From contig JAIRLA010000191.1 of NCBI GenBank assembly GCA_031259795.1, forward strand, positions 1-9,863: DNA of 9,863 bases. The letters run 5' to 3'. Positions 1-9,023 of this stretch are shown here, piece by piece; position 1 is the first letter of the stretch, and each line of letters begins with the position of its first letter. The position numbers were made by a program, and so were the translations under genes. The notes below the pieces were generated by a model, which had not been told where the DNA came from, ran no database searches, and worked only from the letters and a program-made list of their open reading frames with translations. Source of the stretch: Azoarcus sp. Its GTDB lineage: Bacteria > Pseudomonadota > Gammaproteobacteria > Burkholderiales > Rhodocyclaceae.

Positions 1-2335
<2,335 letters not shown>

Positions 2336-3193
2336 TCAGCCGCGCCAGAGCGCGTGGAAGTGATGTACCGGCCCGTGGCCGTGGCCGACGGCAAGCGAAC
2401 CGGCGGCGGCGAGCGCCTCCAGCAGATAGGCGCGGGCGGCGCGCACGGCGGCCTCGACCGGATCGGGACGTCCGGCGCATCGCGGCAACAGCGCGGCGAT
2501 CGCCGATGACAGGGTGCAGCCGGTGCCGTGGGTGTTCGGCGTGTCGATGCGGCGGGCGCCCAGTTCGATCATGCGCTCGCCGTCGAAAAGCAGATCGGCT
2601 GGTTCGTCGCCGGGCAAGTGTCCGCCCTTGAGCAGCACCCAGCGCTCCGTATCGTGCGGCAGCAGGCCGCGCAGGCGTTCGGCCGCCCGGCGCATTTCCT
2701 GTAGCGATTCCGGCGCGCGCGCGCCGAGCAGTACGCCCGCTTCGGGCAAGTTGGGCGTGACGATGAATGCCAGGGGGAAAAGCGTTTCGCGCAACGCGGC
2801 GATGGCTTCGCGGTCGAGCAGGGTGTCGCCGCTTTTGGCGACCATCACCGGATCGAGGACGATATTGGCCGCTCGCCAGTGCGCGAGACGGTCGGCGACC
2901 GCGGCGACGGCCGCGGCGCTGCCGAGCATGCCGACCTTGCTCGCGTAGATGTCGACGTCGGCGAACAATGTGTCGATTTGCAGGCGCAGGAACTCGGCGG
3001 GCGGTATGTGGATGCCGGTCACGCCCCGGGTGTTCTGGGCGGTGAGCGCCGCGACGATGCCGCAGCCGTAGGCGCCGAGCGCGGAAAATGTCTTGAGGTC
3101 GGCGAGAACCCCCGCGCCGCCGGATGGATCGATGCCCGCGATGGAGACGACATTGGGCGGACAGGCCGCGCCGGGACTGGGAGGATGTGGCAT
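2336..3193 (-). CDS. thiD: Hydroxymethylpyrimidine/phosphomethylpyrimidine kinase ThiD
   Basis: This 285-residue ribokinase-fold enzyme phosphorylates HMP and then HMP-P to HMP-PP, which ThiE couples to the thiazole phosphate. Visible motifs are AGIDPSGGAGVLADLKTFSA (19-38), which holds substrate-binding residues; KVGML (86-90); DPVMVAKSGDTLL (114-126); TPNLPEA (146-152); and KGGH (189-192). The anion-hole/catalytic signature NTHGTGCTLSSAIAA (220-234) is also intact. Length is close to normal for the family. The C-terminus GHGPVHHFH is a common ThiD ending. It is the first gene of the operon. Its ATG lies eight bases after the end of the TPP riboswitch, and the likely ribosome-binding site AGGGA belongs to the riboswitch 3' strand. 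The next gene, thiC, makes its substrate. No ThiE domain is fused to it. Confidence 0.97.
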   Translation of the reverse strand: MPHPPSPGAACPPNVVSIAGIDPSGGAGVLADLKTFSALGAYGCGIVAALTAQNTRGVTGIHIPPAEFLRLQIDTLFADVDIYASKVGMLGSAAAVAAVADRLAHWRAANIVLDPVMVAKSGDTLLDREAIAALRETLFPLAFIVTPNLPEAGVLLGARAPESLQEMRRAAERLRGLLPHDTERWVLLKGGHLPGDEPADLLFDGERMIELGARRIDTPNTHGTGCTLSSAIAALLPRCAGRPDPVEAAVRAARAYLLEALAAAGSLAVGHGHGPVHHFHALWRG

Positions 3194-3200
3194 GGTCGCG

Positions 3201-3283
3201 TTTCCCTACGCCGGGATGATCCGGATCAGGTTCGAAGGGTTTTTCTCAGCCCGCGCCCCATGGCGCGGACACCCCCAACGTTG
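3201..3283 (-). promoter_or_regulatory. TPP riboswitch (THI box)
   Basis: Read on the minus strand, the conserved blocks occur in order. GGGGGTG comes first, then GGGCTGAGA, then ACCCTTCGAACCTGATCC, then GGATCATCCCGGCGTAGGGA. These match the pyrimidine- and pyrophosphate-sensing helices of the TPP aptamer. CGTT near the 5' end pairs with AACG near the 3' end to close helix P1. The only downstream genes are thiD and thiC, both thiamine-pyrimidine genes, as expected. I see no separate terminator stem between the aptamer and the thiD ATG. Control therefore probably acts by hiding the ribosome-binding site AGGGA, which lies in the aptamer 3' strand. Confidence 0.96.
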
Positions 3284-3289
3284 CGGGCG

Positions 3290-3318
3290 ACGATACCGGA
3301 GGAGGGGAAAACTGGCAA
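3290..3318 (-). promoter_or_regulatory. Sigma70-like promoter of thiD-thiC
   Basis: On the minus strand, TTGCCA (3318-3313) is separated by exactly 17 bp from TATCGT (3295-3290). These are five of six and four of six matches to the sigma70 consensus. The predicted start of transcription is near 3283, almost exactly the first base of the TPP aptamer, which supports the assignment. It was found by eye and is not experimentally shown. Confidence 0.7.
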
Positions 3319-3372
3319 GCGCGGCCTCGCCGGGCATGGGCGTCTACACACTCCACAATAGTTGGCGATGAA

Positions 3373-3764
3373 AACAGCGGCGCTCTCGCGCCGGATGGAA
3401 GGAACTGGATTGCCACGTCGCTGCGCTCCTCGCAATGACGAGGGGAGGGGCGGCTTTCGCAATGACGAGGGGGCGCGGCTTTCGCAATGGCGAATTATTC
3501 CGATGGACTTTCCTCCCCGCTTGGCGGGCGAGAGGGTGCCCGAAGGGCGGGAGAGGGCTTCCAACCATCCGGCGCGCCGCGCCGCTGGATAAAAAAGGGG
3601 GCGAAGGAATGGGACGCTTGTCCGCGCCCCGCCGCAAGGAAATCCGCGTCGATGCGCTCCGCAGGGAACGAAACCCTCTCCCGGCCTTCGGCCACCCTCT
3701 CGCCCGCCAAGCGGGGGAGGGAAGGTCCATCGCCCGAAGGGAATCCATCGGAAGAACTCGTCAT
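3373..3764 (+). repeat. Dispersed palindromic repeat region, copy B (right end missing)
   Basis: This 390-bp gene-free stretch is composed of modules. First comes a GGCGC/GCGCC hairpin (about 3376-3395). Next are TGGATTGCC at 3407 and three near-direct copies of CGCAATGACGAG (3431, 3458, 3483; the last has two changes). Two inverted arms follow: 3498-3562, and 3670-3752, which is nearly its reverse complement. Both arms carry the CTCTCCCGCC-type hairpin. Between them lie an ATCCGGCGCGCCGCGCCGCTGGAT-type palindrome (about 3567-3590, given here only as its two arms around a GC centre) and about 80 bp of unmatched sequence. It ends with GAAGAACTCGTCAT at about 3764. There copy C continues to its terminal GGCAATCCA, but copy B stops. 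No protein is supported here. Confidence 0.8.
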
Positions 3765-3803
3765 CGTGTCTGGTTCCGTCCGATTTCATCCCGATCCCCG
3801 ATG

Positions 3804-5309
3804 TCACATCGGCTCGCCGCGCAGCGCGCGCAGGTGCCAATCGAAAGCCTCGCCCAGCAGATGCGGCGTCTGCTTGCCGTTGGCGCTTTTTTCCGCGCGG
3901 GCGAGATAATCGTCGAGCGCGGGACGGAAACGGGGATCGGCGCACTTGTCGATCACCAGGCGGGCGCGCTGGCGCGGAGCGAGGCCGCGCAAATCGGCCA
4001 GGCCGTGCTCCGTGACCAGCACTTGCACATCGTGCTCGGTATGATCGACGTGCGAGACCATCGGCACGATGCACGAAAGCGCGCCGTTCTTGGCCGTCGA
4101 AGGCGTCATGAAAATCGAAAGATAAGCGTTGCGCGCGAAGTCGCCCGAGCCGCCGAGGCCGTTCATCATTTTCGAGCCAAGCACATGCGTGGAATTGACA
4201 TTGCCGTAAATGTCGGCTTCGAGCATGCCGTTCATCGAAATCGTGCCCAGGCGGCGGATGATCTCGGGGTGATTGCTGACTTCCTGCGGGCGCAGGATGA
4301 TGCTCTTGCGGTACTCGTCGATATTGGCGAAAAGATCGCCCAGCGCCTTGGCCGAGAGCGAAACGGCGGTGGCCGAAGCACAGACGAGCTTGCCGGAGCG
4401 GATCATATCGAGCATACCGTCCTGCAAGACCTCGGTGTAGGCCGTGAGATTATTGAACGGGCCATCATCGAGGCCCGCCATGACCGCGTTGGCGATATTG
4501 CCCACGCCCGATTGCAGCGGCAGCAGAGTCGACGGGATGCGGCCCTTCTTCACCTCGTACTGGAGGAAATCCAGGATATGCCCGGCGATGAGGCGCGAGT
4601 TCTCGTCCGGCGCGGAGAATTTGTTGTCGCGGTCGGAACAATCGGTTTCGACCACGGCCACCACTTTCTTCGGATCGACGCGCAGGTAGGGGTTGCCGAT
4701 GCGGTCGCCGGGCGCGGCGAGCGGAATCGGCTGTCGACGCGGCGGCAGCGCGACGCTGTAGATATCGTGCATACCTTCAAGTTTGGCGCTTTGCGCCGCA
4801 TTGACTTCGAGGATGACCCTGTCGGCCAGATCGAGCCACGTCGAGTTATTGCCGATCGAAGTCGAAGGCACCAGGCGGCCATCTTCGAGGATGGCGACGA
4901 CTTCGATCAGGGCGACGTCGAGCTTGCCGTAATGGCCCCAGGCGGCATTCTGGGCGACGTGGGAAAGGTGGACATCAATGTAGTTCGCCTCCCCGGCGTT
5001 GACGCGGTTGCGGCAATCCGGATCGGACTGATAGGGCAGGCGCATGGAGACGCCGTTGACCTTGAAGAGCGCGCCGTCGAGTTCGGGCGAAGTCGAAGCG
5101 CCCGTCCATACCCCGACGCGGAAAGTCTCGCCCCGCCCGGCGGCGGCGGCGATGCGCCGGGCGAGCGCCTGCGGCACCACTTTGGGATGCCCCGAGCCGG
5201 TGAAGCCGCTCACGCCGATATTGTTGCCGGGGTTGATGAAAGCGGCGGCATCATCCGCCGCCATGACCTTGCCGCGCAACGCGGCGTTTTGAATGCGGGA
5301 ATCGCTCAT
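3804..5309 (-). CDS. Succinate/acetate CoA-transferase (acetyl-CoA hydrolase/transferase family)
   Basis: This 501-residue cytoplasmic enzyme belongs to the class I CoA-transferase family of AarC, ScpC/YgfH and yeast Ach1. Members move CoA between succinyl-, acetyl- or propionyl-CoA and a free acid. Visible features are GVSGFTGSGHPKVVP (32-46), GVWTGAS (66-72), LQSGVGNIANAV (265-276), YTEVLQDGM (291-299) and GLGGSGDFARN (384-394). Glu293 in YTEVLQD aligns with the glutamate (Glu294 in AarC) that forms the glutamyl-CoA thioester. The glycine motif forms the oxyanion hole. The start at 5309 was chosen because it gives the normal family N-terminus and has GAGAGA upstream. The open frame extends to 5516, but that extension is unlike the family. 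It has no operon partner, since repeat copies lie on both sides. Which acids it uses cannot be read from sequence. Confidence 0.95.
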   Translation of the reverse strand: MSDSRIQNAALRGKVMAADDAAAFINPGNNIGVSGFTGSGHPKVVPQALARRIAAAAGRGETFRVGVWTGASTSPELDGALFKVNGVSMRLPYQSDPDCRNRVNAGEANYIDVHLSHVAQNAAWGHYGKLDVALIEVVAILEDGRLVPSTSIGNNSTWLDLADRVILEVNAAQSAKLEGMHDIYSVALPPRRQPIPLAAPGDRIGNPYLRVDPKKVVAVVETDCSDRDNKFSAPDENSRLIAGHILDFLQYEVKKGRIPSTLLPLQSGVGNIANAVMAGLDDGPFNNLTAYTEVLQDGMLDMIRSGKLVCASATAVSLSAKALGDLFANIDEYRKSIILRPQEVSNHPEIIRRLGTISMNGMLEADIYGNVNSTHVLGSKMMNGLGGSGDFARNAYLSIFMTPSTAKNGALSCIVPMVSHVDHTEHDVQVLVTEHGLADLRGLAPRQRARLVIDKCADPRFRPALDDYLARAEKSANGKQTPHLLGEAFDWHLRALRGEPM

Positions 5310-5588
5310 CTGGGTTCTCTCTCGTCCAAAAGGGGTCAAAAAAAACGCGCCAACGCGCAGTCGCGTATCGTACAAGGAAACCAGGCGGCGGGCAGAAGTT
5401 CCCGCCGCGCCGGGCAAACAGCGCGTCCCGGCAAGCCCCGGACACGAGCAAAGCAGCCGACCGGGCCACGCCACTGACGCGAATCCGCCCCCGCGGGCGT
5501 CCAGCGCCTCATGCATTGCGAAAAGCGCGGCGACGCTGATTGCCTCGCGGCGGGGGATGCGGACAGGCGTTTCCTGGCCTTTTTTTCA
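5310..5588. other. Gene-free leader region of the CoA-transferase gene
   Basis: About 280 bp lie between the CoA-transferase start and repeat copy C. The open frames crossing it resemble no family I recognise. The promoter of the CoA-transferase must lie here or in the repeat. TACGAT on the minus strand (5372-5367) is a possible -10, but I see no good -35 for it. A short stem with a T run lies at 5338-5358 and is listed separately. Confidence 0.5.
5338..5358 (-). terminator. Terminator-like stem and T8 tract in 5' leader of the CoA-transferase
   Basis: On the minus strand CGCG-TTGG-CGCG, with one closing G-T pair, is followed at once by eight T residues. The position is about 30 bp upstream of the start codon, in the same orientation as the gene. 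The stem is only four to five base pairs, so termination would be weak. It could be an attenuator, or could stop read-through from the right, or could be chance. Confidence 0.35.
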
Positions 5589-5952
5589 GTCAGCGGCGCT
5601 GCGCGCCGGACAGAACGAACTGGATTGCCACGGGCCTGCGGCCCTCGCAATGACGAGTTCTTCCGATGGATTCCCCTCGCCCCCCGCAGGGGGGAGAGGG
5701 GGGCGCCAACCATCCGGCGCGCAGCGCCGCTGATTTCTTGGCGGTGGAGAGTGGACGGGCGTTTTGTTCCTCCTTCCCTTTCTATCCAGCGGCGCTTCGC
5801 GCCGGATGATTGGAAGCCCTCTCCCGCCCTTCGGGCACCCTCCCCCGCAAGCGGGGGAGGGGAGTTCGTTGGAAGAACTCGTCATTGCGAGGAGCGCATC
5901 AACGCGGCAATCCATGCGTCGGTTCAAGGCGGGCTTATTGAAATAGGTTCTT
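5589..5952 (+). repeat. Dispersed palindromic repeat, copy C (most complete)
   Basis: This is an imperfect palindrome with nested modules. TGGATTGCC at 5621 pairs with GGCAATCCA ending at 5914. CGCAATGACGAGTTCTTCC (from about 5647) pairs with GGAAGAACTCGTCATTGCG (5871-5889). A CCCCTCGCC/CTCTCCC-type hairpin lies in each arm. An ATCCGGCGC...GCGCCGCTG palindrome (5712-5732) is mirrored at 5784-5807. The centre of about 50 bp (5733-5783) is unmatched. A GGCGC/GCGCC hairpin near 5591-5609 precedes the core, as in copy B. The right flank 5915-5952 is shared with copy A. There is no transposase gene, so it could only move or amplify with help from elsewhere. Confidence 0.82.
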
Positions 5953-6045
5953 GTTACGCCGAGTCCCAGCCTCCCGAACCGAAAGCGGTCGACGATGCCA
6001 TCTCCAGAGTGACGCGCGGCCGGGCGGCGCGCGGCGCGGCAAATG

Positions 6046-6071
6046 AAAAAGCCGCCCCCAAGAGACGGCTT
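6046..6071 (-). terminator. Rho-independent terminator of rplM-rpsI
   Basis: On the minus strand AAGCCGTC pairs with GGCGGCTT (eight pairs, one G-T) around a seven-base loop, followed by a T run (6050-6046). It lies about 20 bases after the rpsI stop codon, the expected place for the end of the ribosomal protein transcript. Confidence 0.85.
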
Positions 6072-6092
6072 CTTTCCCGGACCGCGGGACGC

Positions 6093-6485
6093 TCAGCGCT
6101 TCGAGAACTGCTTGGCGCGGCGGGCCTTGTGCAGGCCGACTTTCTTGCGCTCGACCTCGCGGGCATCGCGGGTCACGAACCCGGCGGCGCGCAGGCTGCC
6201 CTTCAACTCGGCGTCGTAGTCGATCAGCGCGCGCGTGATGCCATGGCGAACCGCGCCCGCCTGGCCGGATTCGCCGCCGCCGGTAACGTTGACCAGAATG
6301 TCGAAACGCTCTTCGTTTCCGGTCAGCGCCAAGGGCTGGCGCACGATCATCCGGCCCGTTTCGCGGGAAAAGAACTCGTCGACCGGCTTGCCATTGACGA
6401 CGATATTGCCGGAACCCGGCTTGATGAACACACGGGCAACGGCGGTCTTGCGCCGGCCGGTACCGTAGTTATAGGTGACAGCCAT
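6093..6485 (-). CDS. rpsI: 30S ribosomal protein uS9 (S9)
   Basis: This 130-residue protein has the usual length of bacterial S9, which sits in the head of the small subunit. It has the N-terminal [14 protein letters not shown] (7-20), then [24 protein letters not shown] (70-88), and a basic C-terminal tail ending in QFSKR. In the family the last Lys-Arg residues reach the P-site tRNA. It follows rplM by 12 bp. Its ribosome-binding site AAGGAG overlaps the rplM stop codon (TAAGGAG) and is eight bases before the ATG. This close coupling fits co-expression of the two proteins. Confidence 0.98.
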   Translation of the reverse strand: MAVTYNYGTGRRKTAVARVFIKPGSGNIVVNGKPVDEFFSRETGRMIVRQPLALTGNEERFDILVNVTGGGESGQAGAVRHGITRALIDYDAELKGSLRAAGFVTRDAREVERKKVGLHKARRAKQFSKR

Positions 6486-6497
6486 CTCTGCGGCTCC

Positions 6498-6926
6498 TTA
6501 GATTTCGAGAACTTTCGGCTGCTGGGCCGTGTGCGGATGCTCCGCGCCCGCGTAGCACTTCAGCTTTTTCAGCATGGCGTAGCCAAGCGGCCCCTTCGGC
6601 AGCATGCCCTTGACCGCTTTCTCCAGCACTCTTTCCGGAAAGCGCTTTTGCAGCGTGGCGAAGTTGGTTTCGTAGATACCGCCGGGGTAGCCGGAATGGC
6701 GGTAATACTTCTTGTCCAGCGCCTTGTTGCCGGTCACGCGCAGCTTGTCGACATTGACCACGATGATGTAGTCGCCGGTATCGACATGCGGGGTATAGAT
6801 GGCCTTATGCTTGCCGCGCAAACGGCGGGCCACCTCGGCCGCGAGGCGGCCAAGCACTTTGTCCGCGCCGTCGACGACAAACCAGTCGCGCTGGACTTCG
6901 TGCGGCTTGGCGGAAAATGTTTTCAT
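6498..6926 (-). CDS. rplM: 50S ribosomal protein uL13 (L13)
   Basis: This 142-residue protein has the same length as E. coli L13, an early-assembling large-subunit protein. The start MKTFSAK at 6926 was chosen because it gives the family N-terminus and has GAGG six bases upstream. The frame is open six codons further, but without support. Motifs include [36 protein letters not shown], the [12 protein letters not shown] segment, and [18 protein letters not shown] near the C-terminus. It is the first gene of the rplM-rpsI operon, with its own strong promoter at 6989-7017 and a leader of about 56 bases that contains a hairpin. Confidence 0.98.
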   Translation of the reverse strand: MKTFSAKPHEVQRDWFVVDGADKVLGRLAAEVARRLRGKHKAIYTPHVDTGDYIIVVNVDKLRVTGNKALDKKYYRHSGYPGGIYETNFATLQKRFPERVLEKAVKGMLPKGPLGYAMLKKLKCYAGAEHPHTAQQPKVLEI

Positions 6927-6951
6927 ATAAGACCTCAACCTCAACCATTGC

Positions 6952-6968
6952 CAGGCCAGCCCGGCCTG
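6952..6968 (-). promoter_or_regulatory. Perfect hairpin in the rplM mRNA leader
   Basis: CAGGCC at 6952-6957 and GGCCTG at 6963-6968 form six G-C-rich pairs around a five-base loop. It lies in the predicted leader, between the transcription start near 6982 and the rplM ribosome-binding site. L13 is known to repress its own operon in E. coli by binding the leader. Whether this hairpin is such a site is an inference. Confidence 0.5.
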
Positions 6969-6988
6969 TCATCGAACGAAAGCGGCGG

Positions 6989-7017
6989 ACTCTATCACTC
7001 CGTACAGGCGATGTCAA
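6989..7017 (-). promoter_or_regulatory. Strong sigma70 promoter of rplM-rpsI
   Basis: On the minus strand a perfect TTGACA (7017-7012) is 17 bp from TAGAGT (6994-6989). The base context TGA before the -10 also gives an extended -10 element. Predicted transcription starts near 6982. The strength fits a ribosomal protein operon. It is the best promoter match in the window. Confidence 0.88.
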
Positions 7018-7235
7018 TCGCGCGGGCACGCAGCGGCGGATTTTCGACTTTTTCCGCTCGCCTCTACGGAGCTTCGTGAAAACGGCGCGGCGATGACATC
7101 CCCGGCGCGGCGCATGGAACGGCGCCCTCTCCCGCCCTTCGGGCCTCCTCCCCGCCGACGGTGTACAAACCGAAGACACAGGTAACAGATGCACCGGGAC
7201 ACGCGCCATTGCGCGCGCCGGACGGCCCTCCACTG
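7018..7235. other. Divergent intergenic region between rplM and the cus operon
   Basis: About 220 bp separate the outward-facing rplM and cus promoters. The only recognisable content is an isolated piece of the dispersed repeat (7125-7155). The stretch around 7160-7195 is less GC-rich than its surroundings and could hold regulator sites. I see no clear palindrome of the CueR or CusR type. Confidence 0.5.
7125..7155 (+). repeat. Isolated hairpin module of the dispersed repeat, copy D
   Basis: CCCTCTCCCGCCCTTCGGGC followed by a CTCCCC-type tail matches the hairpin module in copy C from 5817 and resembles the arm in copy B at about 3673. None of the other modules is present here, so the hairpin module can occur by itself. 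Confidence 0.65.
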
Positions 7236-7265
7236 TTGACGATCCATGCCGTTCTCTGTTAGAAA
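7236..7265 (+). promoter_or_regulatory. Candidate promoter of the cus operon
   Basis: TTGACG (7236-7241) is 18 bp from TAGAAA (7260-7265), with TG placed before the -10. Predicted transcription would start very near the ATG at 7273, so the first gene would be leaderless or nearly so. Spacers longer than 17 bp occur at metal-regulated MerR-type promoters, but I cannot see a matching dyad. This remains a guess from sequence. Confidence 0.35.
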
Positions 7266-7272
7266 AACGTCC

Positions 7273-7659
7273 ATGCGTGCGCGGAAACTCTTTTCCTTCC
7301 TGCTGGCCTTTTTCTTCCTTTTTGCCACCTTTCCGGGCGGCATGGCGTTCGCCGCCGGGGCCGGGGACGCGGACGGTTCGCATGCCATGGCGGCTTGCCA
7401 CGAAGCCATGGCGCTCGACGCCGATTCCGCCGCCGCCGCCCACGATGCCGATTCACATGCGCGGCACGGGCCGGACGCGCCAGCGGGGGCGGGGGCGCAG
7501 ACCCAACACGGTTGCTGCGTCGGTTTCGCGTGCATCGTTTCCCTGACGGAACTCTCCCTCTCCTTGAAAGGCGCGCGGGAAACCATCGCTTTCCGCCCCT
7601 CCCTGCGCCTCGCCGCCCGCATTACGGGCATCTACCGCCCTCCCCGCCAAAACGCCTGA
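7273..7659 (+). CDS. Small secreted Cys/His-containing protein at head of cus operon
   Basis: This is a 128-residue protein of unknown function. Residues 1-27 form a clear signal peptide: MRARK, a phenylalanine- and leucine-rich core, and a likely cut after AFA. The mature part is rich in Ala, Asp and His, with possible metal ligands His37, Met39, Cys42, His43, Met46, His57, His62, His65, His79, Cys81, Cys82 and Cys87. It ends in RPPRQNA. Short proteins of this general build often precede cus/czc-type efflux genes, and the ending recalls DUF2946/CopL-like proteins. That resemblance is from memory and weak. The start at 7273 is preferred because the upstream in-frame codons from ATG 7246 are AT-rich and overlap a promoter-like sequence. 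Neither start has a good ribosome-binding site. A role in periplasmic copper or silver binding is inferred from context. Confidence 0.7.
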   Translation: MRARKLFSFLLAFFFLFATFPGGMAFAAGAGDADGSHAMAACHEAMALDADSAAAAHDADSHARHGPDAPAGAGAQTQHGCCVGFACIVSLTELSLSLKGARETIAFRPSLRLAARITGIYRPPRQNA

Positions 7660-7698
7660 TTCCAGACCGATTGCCCGAACGGTTCCGCGCGCCCGCGC

Positions 7699-7721
7699 GC
7701 GAAGCGTTGCCGGGCGTTCGC
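7699..7721 (+). other. Small hairpin between the first cus gene and cusC
   Basis: GCGAA and CG pair with CG and TTCGC around an eight-base loop, with one bulged G. It has no T run, so it is not a terminator. It lies in the 101-bp gap between the first two genes and might lower or stabilise the downstream message. Confidence 0.25.
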
Positions 7722-7760
7722 TGAAACGACGTCCATCCGGTATTGCGGGGAGTTTCATCC

Positions 7761-9023
7761 ATGAATCCGAATCTCATGGCCGGCCTCATGGCCAGCCTGT
7801 CGTGTCTCGCGCAAGGGGAAGCCGCGGCGCTTTCCCTCGACGAGGCGCTGTCGCGCGCCGCGCGCGCGCCGGAAGTCCTGTCCAGCCAGGCGGGCGAGGC
7901 GGCGGCGGCGGAATTGTCGAAAGCGGCGGGGCAATTGCCCGATCCGCGCCTCGTCCTCTCCATCGACGATTTCATGCTGGAAGGCGACCAGCAATACCGC
8001 TTCGGCGGCAGCAAACGCATGGCCGGGGTGATGCAGGCGATTCCGGCGGAATCGAAGCGCACCGCCGAACGCCGGAAGGCCGCGGTCGCGCTCGAAGCCA
8101 GCGCGCGGGCGCGGGAATACGCGCGGCTTGCCGCCCGCCGGGAGGTGAGCCTGTTGTGGCTGAGGCTCTATTTCCTGGCGCAAAAAGAGGCGCTCCTGCA
8201 AGCGAATGCCGATGAAATCCAGCGGCGGCGGGCGGCGGCGACGGCCATGCTGGCGGGCGGCGGCGGCGCGGAAATGGCGATGAAAGCGCTCATCGACCAG
8301 CAGAATCTCGGGGACGCCCTCGACCTGCTGCGGCGCGATCTACAACTCGTCCGCGCCCGTCTGGCGCGCTGGATCGGCCCGCTGCCGCCGTCCGAGACCG
8401 CCAGCGGCGCACTGCCCGCCTGGGTGCGCCGCGCGCCCGCGCCTTCTCCGGCGTTTCTCGATGCCGACGCGGCGCGGGCCGAGGCCGACCCGGAGACCGA
8501 GCTGCGCATGAGCCGCTCGCGCGTCGGGGTGGCCGAGGCGGAGTTGTCGATGGCGTTGGCCGAGCGGGACGCGGACTGGAGCATGGAAATCGGCGTCGGC
8601 CAGGATGCGATGGGGCAAGCCATGATGATGGCGAAAGTCGGCGTGTCGCTACCCCTTTTCGCTGGCGCTCGCCAGGAGCCGCGCATCGCGGCGGCGCGCG
8701 CGCGCCTCGTCGGCGCCGAGGCCGAACATGCCATGAGAAAGGCGGAATTCACCCGCCAGCGGGAGGAATTGCTGGCCGAGGAAGCCGCCCTCGATGCGAT
8801 GTCGCGCCGCCTCGCGCGGGAAACCCTGCCCTTGCTGGAGCGCGGCATCGCCTTGGCGGAGGCGGCCTATTCCGGCGGCGAGGGTTCCGCCGCCGCGCTC
8901 GTCGAGGCGCGCGAAAAGCGGATTTCCGCCCAGCTGCGCGCCGTCGATCTGGAAGCCGAACGCGCCGCCGCGCGCGCGCGCCTTTATTTCCTGCGACAAC
9001 GGGGAGACGCGCATCATGAGTAA
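7761..9023 (+). CDS. cusC: Outer-membrane efflux channel, CusC/CzcC type (TolC family)
   Basis: This 420-residue protein would be the outer-membrane duct of a heavy-metal RND pump. It begins with a short hydrophobic segment (about 5-17) as signal. Cys15 lies in SLSC, a poor lipobox, so lipidation as in E. coli CusC is uncertain. Two long Ala/Arg/Glu-rich helical halves follow, with the family turn AGQLPDPRLVLSIDD (56-70) and the repeat-2 motif VGVSLPLFAGARQEPRIAAA (293-312). The ATG at 7761 has GGGGAG eight bases upstream. A TTG further upstream at 7743 lacks one. Length is somewhat short for the family (usually 420-460). The last eight bases overlap the start of cusB, which indicates translational coupling. 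The symbol is assigned mainly from the CusB neighbour, as CzcC and CusC are hard to tell apart. Confidence 0.88.
   Translation: MNPNLMAGLMASLSCLAQGEAAALSLDEALSRAARAPEVLSSQAGEAAAAELSKAAGQLPDPRLVLSIDDFMLEGDQQYRFGGSKRMAGVMQAIPAESKRTAERRKAAVALEASARAREYARLAARREVSLLWLRLYFLAQKEALLQANADEIQRRRAAATAMLAGGGGAEMAMKALIDQQNLGDALDLLRRDLQLVRARLARWIGPLPPSETASGALPAWVRRAPAPSPAFLDADAARAEADPETELRMSRSRVGVAEAELSMALAERDADWSMEIGVGQDAMGQAMMMAKVGVSLPLFAGARQEPRIAAARARLVGAEAEHAMRKAEFTRQREELLAEEAALDAMSRRLARETLPLLERGIALAEAAYSGGEGSAAALVEAREKRISAQLRAVDLEAERAAARARLYFLRQRGDAHHE

Noticed and set aside
3435..5477. Open frame of 680 codons on the plus strand
   Set aside because: It runs through repeat copy B and antisense to the CoA-transferase. 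The sense frame has the full family signature.
5310..5516. N-terminal extension of the CoA-transferase to 5516
   Set aside because: The added 69 residues do not resemble the family and cover the leader with its T8 tract. The ATG at 5309 has a ribosome-binding site and gives the normal N-terminus.
5560..5588. Possible plus-strand terminator before repeat copy C (T run at about 5579)
   Set aside because: The stem before the T run is only four pairs with a large loop, and no plus-strand gene ends here.
5511..7079. Open frame of 522 codons on the plus strand
   Set aside because: It crosses repeat copy C and is antisense to rpsI and rplM, with no family resemblance.
7743..7760. Alternative TTG start of cusC
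   Set aside because: The GGGGAG at 7747-7752 fits the ATG at 7761 with eight-base spacing. Nothing comparable precedes the TTG.
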